A stretch of DNA of 64,000 nt from Nematostella vectensis (Eukaryota > Cnidaria > Anthozoa > Actiniaria > Edwardsiidae). A program made the translations under genes and the position numbers. The notes under the pieces were generated by a model. That model was not told the DNA's origin. It made no database searches and saw only the letters and a list, made by a program, of their open reading frames with translations. The number at the start of each line of letters is the position of its first letter. Position 1 is the stretch's first letter. Of this stretch, positions 46,101 through 58,100 are shown piece after piece. The DNA is taken from the NCBI RefSeq assembly GCF_932526225.1, contig NC_064036.1:9741519-9805518 (forward strand). Direction: 5' to 3'.

Positions 46101-49100
46101 CTCCATCTACCTTCTACTTGTTCCTCTCCTCCCTCTCTCACGCTCTTCCTTCCACCTCCCTCCTCCCCTTTTTCTTGTGCTCTTCTTTTCCCTCCACCTC
46201 TACCCATCTTCTATTCGTCCTTTCCCTCCCCTCCCCTCCCCTCCCCTCCCCTCCCCTCCCTCCACCTCTACCCCTCTTCTATTCGTCCTTCCCCTCCCCT
46301 CCATCTACCTTCTACTTGTTCCTCCCCTCCCTCTCTCACGCTCTTCCCTCCACCTCCCCCCTCCCCTTTTTCTTGTGCTCTTCTTTTCCCTCCACCTCTA
46401 CCCATCTTCTATTCGTCCTTCCCCTCCCATCCCTCCACCTCTATCCATCTTCTATTCGTCCTTCCCCTCCCCTCCCTCCACCTCTATCCATCTTCTATTC
46501 GTCCTTCCCCTCCCCTCCCTTCACCTCTACCCCGTTTCTATTCGTCCTTCCCTTCCCATCCCTCCACCTCTATTCATCTTCTTTTCGTCTTTCCCCTCCC
46601 CTCCCTCCACCTCTATCCATCTTCTATTCGTCCTTCCCCTCCCCTCCCCTCCCTCACCTCTACCCCGTTTCTATTCGTCCTTCCCCTCCCCTCCCTCACC
46701 TCTACCTCTCTTCTATTCGTCCTTCCCCTCCCCTCCCTCCACCTCTACCCCTCTTCTATTCGTCCTTCCCCTCCCCTTCCTCCACCTCTACCCCTCTTCT
46801 ATTCGTCCTTCCTCTCCCCTCCCTCCACCTCTACCCCTCTTCTATTCGTCCTTTCCCTCCCCTCCCTCCCCTCCCTCCACCTCTACCCCTCTTCTATTCG
46901 TCCTTCCCCTCCCATCCCTCCACCTCTATCCATCTTCTTTTCGTCTTCCCCCCCCCCTCCCTCCACCTCTATCCATCTTCTATTCGTCCTTACGCTCCCC
47001 TCCCCTCCCTTCACCTCTACCCCATTTCTATTCGTCCTTCCCCTCCCTCACCTCTACCTCTCTTCTATTCGTCCTTCCCCTCCCCTCCCTCCACCTCTAC
47101 CCCTCTTCTTTTCGTGCTTCCCCTCCCCTCCCTCACCTCTACCCATCTTTTATTCGTCCTTCCCCTCCCCTCCCTCCACCTCTACCCATCTTCTATTCGT
47201 CCTTCCCCTCCCCTTCCCCCACCTCTACCCCTCTTCTGTTCGTCTTTCCCCTCCCCTGCCTCTACCTCTACCCCGGGTCTATTCGTCCTTCCCCTCCCCT
47301 CCCTCCACCTTTACCCATCTTCTATTCGTCCTTTCCCTCCCCTCCTTCCACCTCTATCCATCTTCTATTCGTCCTTCCCCTCCCTCCCTACCTCTTTGCT
47401 TTCCTTTTCCTCTTTCCCACTTTCTCTTCTATTGTCTCCTTCTTCTTCTCTTTTTCTTAAAACTTTTTCTCTCTATAAAAAAATTATCAGCTACCACGCA
47501 TTCGTAACTTATTTGGACCTACAGCCGGTCCAACTTCTCTGTAAAGGTCTCCATACTAATCTCCATACTCCAAATTACAAAACAAACCAACATATTCCAA
47601 ATACTAATTCGTCCCCTTACTCACCTCCATAATCCAAACTACAGCACAAACCAAAATCACAGTCTCCTTACTAACCAACATACTCCAAATCACAGTCTCC
47701 TTACTAACTGACTGCTCGTCCACAGGTGTTTGCCATGGTGATAGCAGTTCATGTCAAGGGTGTGACGGCGTGCCTAACAGCGGCAAGGTGAAGGATGCGT
47801 GCGGCATATGCGGAGGTGATGGAACCAAATGTACTGCTCTGTCCGGGCTGAAGTGTCCGGCTGCCGATAAAGCGTCCGCCGAGGTCACGTTCTACGGGGG
47901 GGGTCTGAACACTGGCACTCCTACATGTAAAGTGCTTGACCCAAGTACTGGAGCTGTACTACAAACCGCGCAAGGTGAGATCTACTTCATATCTAAATAT
48001 ATCTATTTATACTCGGGTATAAATCGTTGAAGATTGCCAATGAAAGTTTCGATAGCGTTGAGAGCACACTTTCAAGGTACCTTCAAGGTACAATCAACGC
48101 AGCCAGATAGCGATGGATTGCTTCGTGTAGGATATTAGTACAGAATCATGTTTCGTCTGACTTATTTTACGAATTGAGAATATAATGTTTTACCGTGAAC
48201 GGTTGTGATTTTATTCAGCCAAACATTCCCGCCTTTTTTCGTTTCTATGTTTTTTCTTACGTAGATGTTTGAAATTCCGCTACAAATTCGAAAACCTAGA
48301 GCGTAGTTAAGTTCAAAAAAATGCAAGTACCACATTAATCAAACTGTCCATAAAACTTTTCACGCTGTAATTTCTTTTTTTTTCTTTAGCTGAGGCTTAC
48401 TCAATATAAAGATAAATCGATATTTATCTCTTACTGACAACAAAGACTATTCCCCTACCTAATTCAATAGAGGGAGAACGCAACATCTAACCTTTTAACT
48501 ATTTCTCTTGCTTTTTATTCATTTCTCTTGACTTTAGCTACCAATGCGACCGTGACACAAGCGTCATGCACTCTCACAGCGTGGAGTAGTTTCACTGTCG
48601 GCCAGTATAACTTCTCAATCCACCTAGAAAAATCGGACGGAACAGTGGTGAACGTGTCTAATGTCCTGCAGCTGTACTTTTATGACAGCGCGTCTATAAA
48701 GTTCACCAGAATCAGTCCTGAGACGGTAAGCATGGAGAGAGATTCAACTTCACCTGAATAGCAAGTGAAACAGGTGACGCAGAACGAAAATAGAGAGAAA
48801 GTAAGTCGTGCGCAATTTGAGAGAAGGAGGGGGGAAGAAGAAATGACGTGGACTGACCTATTTTACGCTACCAGCTCGTATTTTTGGCCTTTGAGTCAGT
48901 AACACCTTTTTTTATTGTTATCACAAATTAAAATTGAAAAACAAATGATTTGAGGAAATCTCGAAATGACCATCTAGAAATAGTTTTATTATATGCTATT
49001 TACCAAGTTCGATAAAAATATCGAGAAATTTTTCCCAAACAGCCTACGAAAATAGAATCTTCATCACATTTCGTATTTTGCTAGGATGACAAAATGGAAA

Positions 49101-52100
49101 AGAATCCCACATATCAAAGTTTTTTATGCCATAAAGATCGTTGCCATCGATAGAGTATTCCATTAGTTTGGATTTTTCTAAAGCAGCGCGATATACGTTA
49201 TGTTATATGTATGTTTTCTTATGAGAGAGGCCGAGAGTAACTTGTTATTTTTATCCGTGGGCGAAACACCTTGATGCGTGGGCGAAGAAACTCTTGATGC
49301 GTGGGCGAAACTACTCTTATAGACGTGGGCGATACAACCACGTGGGCGAAACCACCACAATTCGCTAACAGGGACGCTCTGGTTATCTTGTCTGATTACA
49401 GGTTCTGCTTACTGATCTCCCAAAAGATGTGTTCATCACTGGAAGCAGGTTTTTCTCTGGCAGCGAGCAGTACTGCTATTTCGGTGACGCTAAGGTCCCT
49501 GCTACTTTAATGAATGACACTACTCTCAAGTGTACTGTACCGACCTCATCCGTCTCGTCTCGTCCTACCGTTGCTGTCACCTTGAATGGAGGATGCAACA
49601 ACTTTACCACAAGTAAGATTATCACGCATCCCTTAGGTTTGTGTCCATATACTAAGATAGGGCAGGACTAAAAGAATAGAAAAATGAAATTGAAGGTCGA
49701 CTTTATCAGGGATTGCGCCATAGGCAAAGCAAAGGCTGGATTGCTGTGTAATTGTATGGGGACTTTTCCGGGCTGCCATAAAAGGTGCACTGTGCGGGCA
49801 AATTTCCAAATCCAAAAACCTTTTTTACGAGGTTGAGTGGAATGCTTAACCTACGTATCTCAACAACAACAAGTTCAAGGCAACCCATTATGTTCTCCTT
49901 AGGTCTACAACTGACCTTGCAAGCTGCAGCTCCAGATTTGACCAAAGCTCAATTCACAGACAACGGAGCGCAAATCCAGGCGACGTTCAGTACTGATGTG
50001 TCAACAGCTAGCCTAACCACGTGCTCAGCTATCCTAGACAGCGCGACGGTGGCGAAACTTGGGACCGGCCCAACGTGCTCCTGGACGAGCAAGTCTACGC
50101 TAGTGATCACGACTGGAACTTCTGCTACTATCATGCCAAGCGATAGCCTAACCCTGAAGGACGACGCACTCAAGGCCGACGGGCAGACGTATTCCAGGTC
50201 TGCCTCTGGCTCCGTCACAGTTCAGAGTCCAACGAATCCAGCTTTTGGCGTTCCAGTTATTAGTGGTGAGCATTATGAAGCTTTTCCTGCTTTTCTTCTT
50301 CTTTTAACATAGCCATACACAATAAAAGACTGTCACATTTTTCTTCAGCAACTACTACTCCTTTCGCGTTATCGACCTATTGACTTATAGAGTTATAAAC
50401 TTGCCAAGAAACCCATGGTAAGCTTTCTTTGACATAAAAATGATATCATTTATGTCCTCAGGTCCCCAGTACCTCTCTGTTTGTGGCAACCTCTCACTAA
50501 CTGGTACCCAGTCCTCTGGTGGCGGCGGCAGAACTATCAAGTATCTATGGCGACTCAAGACTCCCCCATCAGGAGTTAACGTCACCGCATTGAACTCCTA
50601 TCTCAATGGAAAGAACGATTCCACCCTTGACATCGATGGTAGCCTGCTAGAGTCCGGAAAAGAGTACGATTTTGAGCTGTGCGTGTCGAATTTTCTGAAT
50701 TACACCAACCCGATCTGCGCTCTACACAAGGTGACGAAGACCTCGGTGGCCGGGCCAGTGGTGACAGTGTCTGCGCCTCTAAACGACCCTGTTGCGAAGA
50801 CAGTGCTGGTCTCGCAGGAGTTCTTTATCACAGCCAAAGCGGAGGTGCGTTTATAGTCTTTGTGCAATTATTATCATTATAACCAAGTACACTTATTTAA
50901 CATGTTGAACTCTATCAGGCTGCCTCGTGCTCTAACATCTCCACACCTAAGATAAACTTTGAGTGGCGCGCGTCCTGTGCAGACTCAGTGGCCCAGACGG
51001 CTATCGAGGGCAACGCTGACTTCACAGCAACAAAGAACACAGCAAACCTGAAGATTGCTGCGCGCGTGTTACAGGCCGGGAAGATGTGTACTTTCACTGT
51101 CAAAGGAATCATAGCAAGCCTGCTGGACGTTTTCTCTGAAGCATCAGTAGACATCAACCCGCGCAGTACGCCTATCACCGCCATCGTTGCTGGAGGTATG
51201 TTTTTTTTCTCTAGATCTTAATTTAATCCTTTAAAATATTTCCGAAAAGCTTAGCGCCTGTGTGATATATTTTTTAATAAGCGTTTGTTTTTGAGCCCAT
51301 TATAAAGTCTTAAAAGAGCGTTAAATACCACAAACATTGTCACGTGAAATAAAATACCATAACTATTGTCCATTTGCTAATCCTTTTGAGTTGGCACGCT
51401 GGTTCAAAGCAACCCGTAACCTTAGGTGATGTGGACAAACGGTTTAGTAATTTACATGGCAGTGAAATTATGTTGATTGTGGCAGTCAATTCTCAACTCT
51501 CTTTGGAAAAAGACACCACACCTACTTTTATATAATCCTGCGAGAATATCTCCTCATTGCAACTGACGACTGCAAAGAGAAACGCACGCGAGTATCGTCC
51601 TGTTGCTGGGGTTGTAAAAGAAAGTTCCAGTTTTTTTTTCTTCTCCAGGTAACCGAGAAACCGGTCGAACCTGCAGCGAGCTACGTCTCCAAACCCAAGT
51701 AACGGACCCTGACCAGTTGGCCGGTGACCCGAGCTGTACATGGGCGTGTCAGACAAGCGCCGGGGGGTCTTGCGGGTCAGCCACGAGAGTCGGACAGGCC
51801 ATTAGTCCGGCCAGCACATGTGACTCCAAGGTCACGTGTGAGGAGTTCAGGGTGGGCACCACATACATCTTTACGTGAGTGATCAAAACAACAATTCTCA
51901 TTACTCAAACTGTTCGTTTCCCATTCATGGAAGTAGGGGGAGAAGATTTTAGCAGCCATCATGCGTTATCAAAATGGTATTTAAATTCTGGCGAGGACGT
52001 GCCCAGTGACTGGGAATGTAGTTGCGCTGACGTTTCGAGCGTTAGCCCTACGTGGGATGTTTAGACTAGTACTGGAACTGTTTGCTTGCGTCGGTTTGTG

Positions 52101-55100
52101 GCTGCCCTGCGTGGGATGTTTAGACTAGTACTGGAACTGTTTGCTTGCGTCGGTTTGTGGCTGCCCTACGTGGGATGTTTAGACTAGTACTGGAACTGTT
52201 TGCTTGCGTCGGTTTGTGGCTGCCCTACGTGGGATGTTTAGACTAGTACTGGAACTGTTTGCTTGCGTCGGTTTGTGGCTGCCCTGCGTGGGATGTTTAG
52301 ACTAGTACTGGAACTGTTTGCTTGCGTCGGTTTGTGGCTGCCCTACGTGGGATGTTTAGACTAGTACTGGAACTGTTTGCTTGCGTCGGTTTGTGGCTGC
52401 CCTGCGTTGGATGTTTAGACTAGTACTGGAACTGTTTGCTTGCGTCGGTTTGTGGCTGCCCTGCGTGGGATGTTTAGACTAGTACTGGAACTGTTTGCTT
52501 GCGTCGGTTTGTGGCTGCCCTGCGTGGGATGTTTAGACTAGTACTGGAACTGTTTGCTTGCGTCGGTTTGTGGCTGCCCTGCGTGGGATGTTTAGACTAG
52601 TACTGGAACTGTTTGCTTGCGTCGGTTTGTGGCTGCCCTGCGTTGGATGTTTAGACTAGTACTGGAACTGTTTGCTTGCGCCGGTTTGTGGCTGCCCTGC
52701 GTGGGATGTATAGACTAGTACTAGAACTGTTTGCTTGCTTCGGTTTGTGGCTGCCCTGCGTGGGATGTTTAGACTAGTACTAGAACTGTTTGCTTGCGTC
52801 GGTTTGTGGCTGCCCTGCGTGGGATGTTTAGACTAGTACTGGAACTGTTTGCTTGCGTCGGTTTGTGGCTGCCCTGCGTGGGATGTTTAGACTAGTACTG
52901 GAACTGTTTGCTTGCGTCGGTTTGTGGCTCTGCCTGGCAATCATATCTAACATCTTATTTCATTTCCTGGTTGTCAGGGTGACGACAATCAAGGATTCTC
53001 GTAGAGCTACGGCCAGCACTCAGGTAAAGGTGGTCCCTGGGAGTCCACCGGAAGTATGGGTGGAGCAGGCCGAGGTCAAGGTCGCGGTTTCTGAGGAATT
53101 CACACTGAAAGGATTCTTCAAGACCTCATTAGAGCCCAGCCTCATACAGTGGACAAATGTAACGTTGGACGGTAAGGCGTTATCTCCCGTACCATCCCTC
53201 AACCCCACCCGTCAACCCAGTCCTCACCTTCCGCCGCTCCAACAACAACATCATTCTCCTCATTCTCATCATGATCACCTCCGAAAAAACAAAAAGGGAT
53301 TTTTTAAATTCTTTGCAGTATCTCCACGGGTCGTTTATTGTCGGATTTGGCTAATACCAGAGTGACTTAGCTTATGCTTTAGAGTTTTGTGTACAAATAG
53401 CACGTCTATTAAGAACCGAACTGGACCTTCGGCCGTTGTTGGAAGGGGGGGGGGTGCATTCGCACCCCCTGCACCCCCCCTGGGTACTGGCCTGTACCGA
53501 ATGCGGTCTTTAGCAAGCACTTTCAATCGTGTCGACAACAGCCCGATTCGTGCCATTTATTTGACCATTTCGATCGCTAAGACTTTTATGTGGGTACCGA
53601 CCTCGTTCGAAGGCAAGCCTGAAATCACTGTCAAGTATCGCATCCATGTTTCTATTAAGTTATTATTGTCTACAGGAAATGTAATTTGTTCTGTTTGAAG
53701 CACTTTCTTGTTGCCCCTTTCGTGACCACACCCATGTATCCTACTACTTTTATAGCTTAAGTGTGATCATGTATTTGTTTTTATCAGGGTTTCTGGTTGC
53801 TGCCAGTGGATCTCTGTACAAGTCTTACACTGCAAACCAAGCGTCGCTGGCGCATTCTATCTTCCCGCCAAACTTTTTCACCAAAGGCGCAAAGTATGTC
53901 CAAATACACGACTTTGTCAAATGATGGAAATAAGCCCTTTCTGACAAATTTCTGGCTGATTCGTAAGCGCTGAATAAGGTGCTTTTTGTTGCTGTTATTT
54001 GCCGCCAAAAGACGAAAAACGCGCATGTTTGCCACTCAAAAAGTCACGTTATCTCTTAGTGCAAGTCGCCTAGTCTAAATCTTATCCTAAAGCAAGTCTT
54101 GCACTCTTCCAGGTATCGTTACGAGCTGCAAGTGACTCTGGACGGCACTGTGGGAAGGGCATATACTGACGTTATCGCACGACAAGGACCTACATCCGGG
54201 ACACTGGTATCTAGTGCTGCTAGTGCCGAGATCCTCTCTGCCGTAACTCTTTCAGGTATACAGTCATACTTTTTTACTTTTCTCGTCAGCCAGTTCCAAA
54301 AGCGGAAATGTCACAAAAGCAATAATCATTATATGTATTAGTGTATATTTGTGTACAATGCTTTGAGTTGTTTGTAGGTTATCGAATTAGCATTTGTATA
54401 TTCGTTTGCTCAGTAATGTCATGTCTCTTGTCATCCACTTAGCGGGCGGCTGGGTAGCAGAAGATGACGGTGCCAAACCTCTGAAATACACATTTTACCA
54501 AGACAAGACGGTGGTGTACTCAGGCACCTCGACTACGGCAAGCGCTACCGTATCAACGGGGAGGTTCTCTGTACAGGTTCGTGTTACTTCTGTTCAGGTT
54601 CTCCGTACAGTTTCGTGTTACTTCTGTTCAGGTTCTCTGTACAGCTTCGTGTTACTTCTGTTCAGGTTCTCAGCACAGTTTCTTGTTACTTCTGTTCAGG
54701 TTCTCTGTACAGCTTCGTGTTACTTCTGTTCAGGTTCTCTGTACAGCTTCGTGTTATTTCTGTTCAGGTTCTCTGTACAGCTTCGTGTAACTTCTGTTCA
54801 GGTTCTCTGTACAGCTTCGTGTTACTTCTGTTCAGGTTCTCAGCACAGTTTCGTGTTACTTCTGTTCAGGTTCTCTCTACAGTTTCGTGTTACTTCTGTT
54901 CAGGTTCTTTGTACAGCTTCGTGTTACTTCTGTTCAGGTTCTCTATACAGGTTCGTGTTACTTCTGTTCAGGTTCTCTGTACAGGTTCGTGTTACTTCTG
55001 TTCAGATTCTCTCTACAGTTTCGTGTTACTTCTGTTCAGGTTCTTTGTACAGCTTCGTGTTACTTCTGTTCAGGTTCTCTGTACAGGTTTGTGTTACTTC

Positions 55101-58100
55101 TGTTCAGGTTCTCTCTACAGCTTCGTGTTACTTCTGTTCAGGTTCTCTCTACAGGTTCGTGTTACTTCTGTTCAGGTTCTCAGCACAGTTTCGTGTTACT
55201 TCTGTTCAGGTTCTCAGCACAGTTTCGTGTTACTTCTGTTCAGGTTCTCAGCACAGTTTCGTGTTACTTCTGTTCAGGTTCTCTCTACAGGTTCGTGTTA
55301 CTTCTGTTCAGGTTCTCAGCACAGTTTCGTGTTACTTCTGTTCAGGTTCTCAGCACAGTTTCGTGTTACTTCTGTTCAGGTTGTCTCTACAGGTTCGTGT
55401 TACTTCTGTTCAGGTTCTCAGTACAGTTTCGTGTTACTTCTGTTCAGGTTCTCAGCACAGTTTCGTGTTACTTCTGTTCAGGTTCTCTCTACAGGTTCGT
55501 GTTACTTCTGTTCAGGTTCTCTGTACAGGTTCGTATTACTTCTGTTCAGGTTCTCAGCACAGTTTCGTGTTACTTCTGTTCAGGTTCTCAGCACAGTTTC
55601 GTGTTACTTCTGTTCAGGTTCTCAGCACAGTTTCGTGTTACTTCTGTTCAGGTTCTCAGCACAGTTTCGTGTTACTTCTGTTCAGGTTCTCTCTACAGGT
55701 TCGTGTTACTTCTGTTCAGGTTCTCTCTACAGGTTCGTGTTACTTCTGTTCAGGTTCTCTCTACAGGTTCGTGTTACTTGGGACTGCGTGCTCCTGCTGA
55801 CTGCTCATGACTATGACTAGGTCGGCGGAATTTTCAGCTTTTTTAATGTTTTTTTTCGTTCGAGAAAACATTTTCCACCTGCTGAGTAAGCCTGTTGTGC
55901 CTGGAAAGTGAAATATTTGCCAGGGAGATTCTGGAAAGTCAGTAGGTAACGCGAGGAGGTAAAAATTCTCCAGGGAAGGGTAACAATCCTCAACAGGTCA
56001 GTGGTAAGGTGTGCTTGGAAGATCTTGGTAGCTCCCTTTGAGATCATCATGAAATCGGGTAGCTTGAGCCTGAAAAAGTCTAATGAATCACTTTTAGCCA
56101 TACGATTCTTGAATGGTGACAGCCTCTGCTACCCTTTTGACGCGTTAAATGTTGTATTTCCATATGTGACTCAAATTTAATTGTTTGTGTTCAATTTAAG
56201 GTGACGGATGCCTATGGATCAACAACCATTAAATACCTAAACATCACCGCGACCACGCCCACCAATACCAGTGCGGCTGTGTCTAGCGTCCTTAGCGCTG
56301 CGCAGAGTCTGAGCGAGTCTGGCGATGCGGCGGCGGCCGTGGCGAGTCTTGCGAGTACAGCGAGTTATCTGGCATCTACTAATGCATCAGGTAAAAGGCG
56401 GGTCTATCCTCTGAGCAAGTCTATTTTCAAGTGCTATAGGCTCTCGCGAGTATGTCGAGTTATCCGTTATCTACTAATGCAACAGCAGGTAAGAGGTGGG
56501 TCTATACTCTGGAGCTAGTATCTTTGGGAGCTAGAGGGCCTTGCGAGTACCGCGAGTTATCGTCTAAAGGTAAAAGGCGGGTCTATCCTCTGAGCTAGTC
56601 TATCCTTGGGTGCTATAGGCTTACTAATGCAGCAGCAGGTAAAAGGCGGGTCTATCCTGTGGAGCTAGTCAATTCTTAGGTTTTATATACGGTCTTGCGA
56701 GTTTTTCCATCTTTTTGAAGATCATTATCTGTGCATTGCCTAAAGAAATTGATGGCTGTATCTGTTCCTGAGCTGGTACTGTTTTACTTACACGCTGTGA
56801 TTTTCCCTTTTTTTTCCTATCATAGCGGAGCAAGTGCAAGGCGTCCTTGACGCTATCACAAACACGGCAATCAGCGCCGCCAGCTCTCCTACAGCTGTGA
56901 TCTCCCCTGAGGCCTCGAAGATATACATAGATACGCTACTGGCGAACCCCCCTAAGAACGACTCGTCAAAGTCCGACGCTCTCGCGAGTACCATCACAAA
57001 CTGCCTGAAGAGCTATGCCAACCCAGACGATGCATTTTTAAACAAGACGGCAAGTCTGTTGGGAACATTGGACCCTACAGCGAGCGCCGACTCAAAAGCC
57101 GTGAGTCAGCCTGCCTTATAATTAAGCAACCATCTTTTGAAATGCCACCCTCTATTAAGACAAGCTAAAGCATTCCAAAATACGCTGATGGGAATGGATG
57201 CTTTCTCACACTTTGTATTTTGCTAGAATGTCAAAATGGCATCTGAAGGAAAAAAAATTAAGCGTCAGCTTATCAGCAATTTCCAGTTTTCACAATGCCC
57301 CTAACGTTGCTCCTTTCGTTCATATGTTCATAAATGATGACTCATCAATTCTGAATTCTTTATCTAAAGATTTTTTTTAGTTTTGTTTTGTTAAATTGCA
57401 AAGTTAGAGTTAGAAGAACTGTGCAATTTGTTGCGCAAGCGCAAATCGATTATTTGCTAAATCTTTAGACGGTGGCATGAGGAGGAAAAAGAGACGGTAG
57501 GGGTATCACGTGAGTAGAGAAGGGGGACTGGAACTGAGGACTTAGCGAAAATACACCGGATAGTAAGTTTATACGCACTGTACCATAATTCTTTCAATTT
57601 TCAGAAACTTCAAGATGCATACACCCAGTTGGCGCTTCAAGCCGCTAAAGTAATTTCCCCTGGAGAGAAAAAGTGCTATGAAACAGACCACATAAGCATT
57701 CAAGTCGAGCTGACGACTGGGTCAACACCAGTCAGCGGCTGCGATGGAACCCAAGCTACCGTCCCGACAAGCGCCTTCTGCAGCAGTTCTCCCTGTGAGC
57801 CGATAGCTACTACAGTTTCAAGGCCGAAAAGCCCGATCTTACCTACGGGCGAAGCAACATTAAATCCCGTTATGGTGCGTACATGACGTGAAGACAGAGA
57901 CAGGCAGACGTTTCCTACACCTTGTTTCCAGTCTTATGTAATAGTGTAGTCATGATTCACTTCACAGCATTATAAACACCGGTGTGCAAACAGTGCCAAG
58001 CATTGATGTTGATTTGATTGTTCGAATGTGGAAAGTAAGGTCTCTAACACATTTTTATGGCACAGACAGTGGATGTGTACCTAGCCTACAGATCAGGCAA

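Noticed and set aside
45619..47632. Three overlapping very long open frames (512-664 codons) rich in Pro, Ser, Leu and Phe
   Set aside because: They come from the pyrimidine-only intronic array, which cannot form stop codons on the + strand. The true exon (45616-45751) has a good donor and joins in phase to 47726.
54581..55820. Open frames of about 307-401 codons in the other two frames of the 34-bp array
   Set aside because: They are by-products of a stop-free repeat whose length is not a multiple of three. Only the frame continuing from exon 19 is of possible interest and is reported as a finding.
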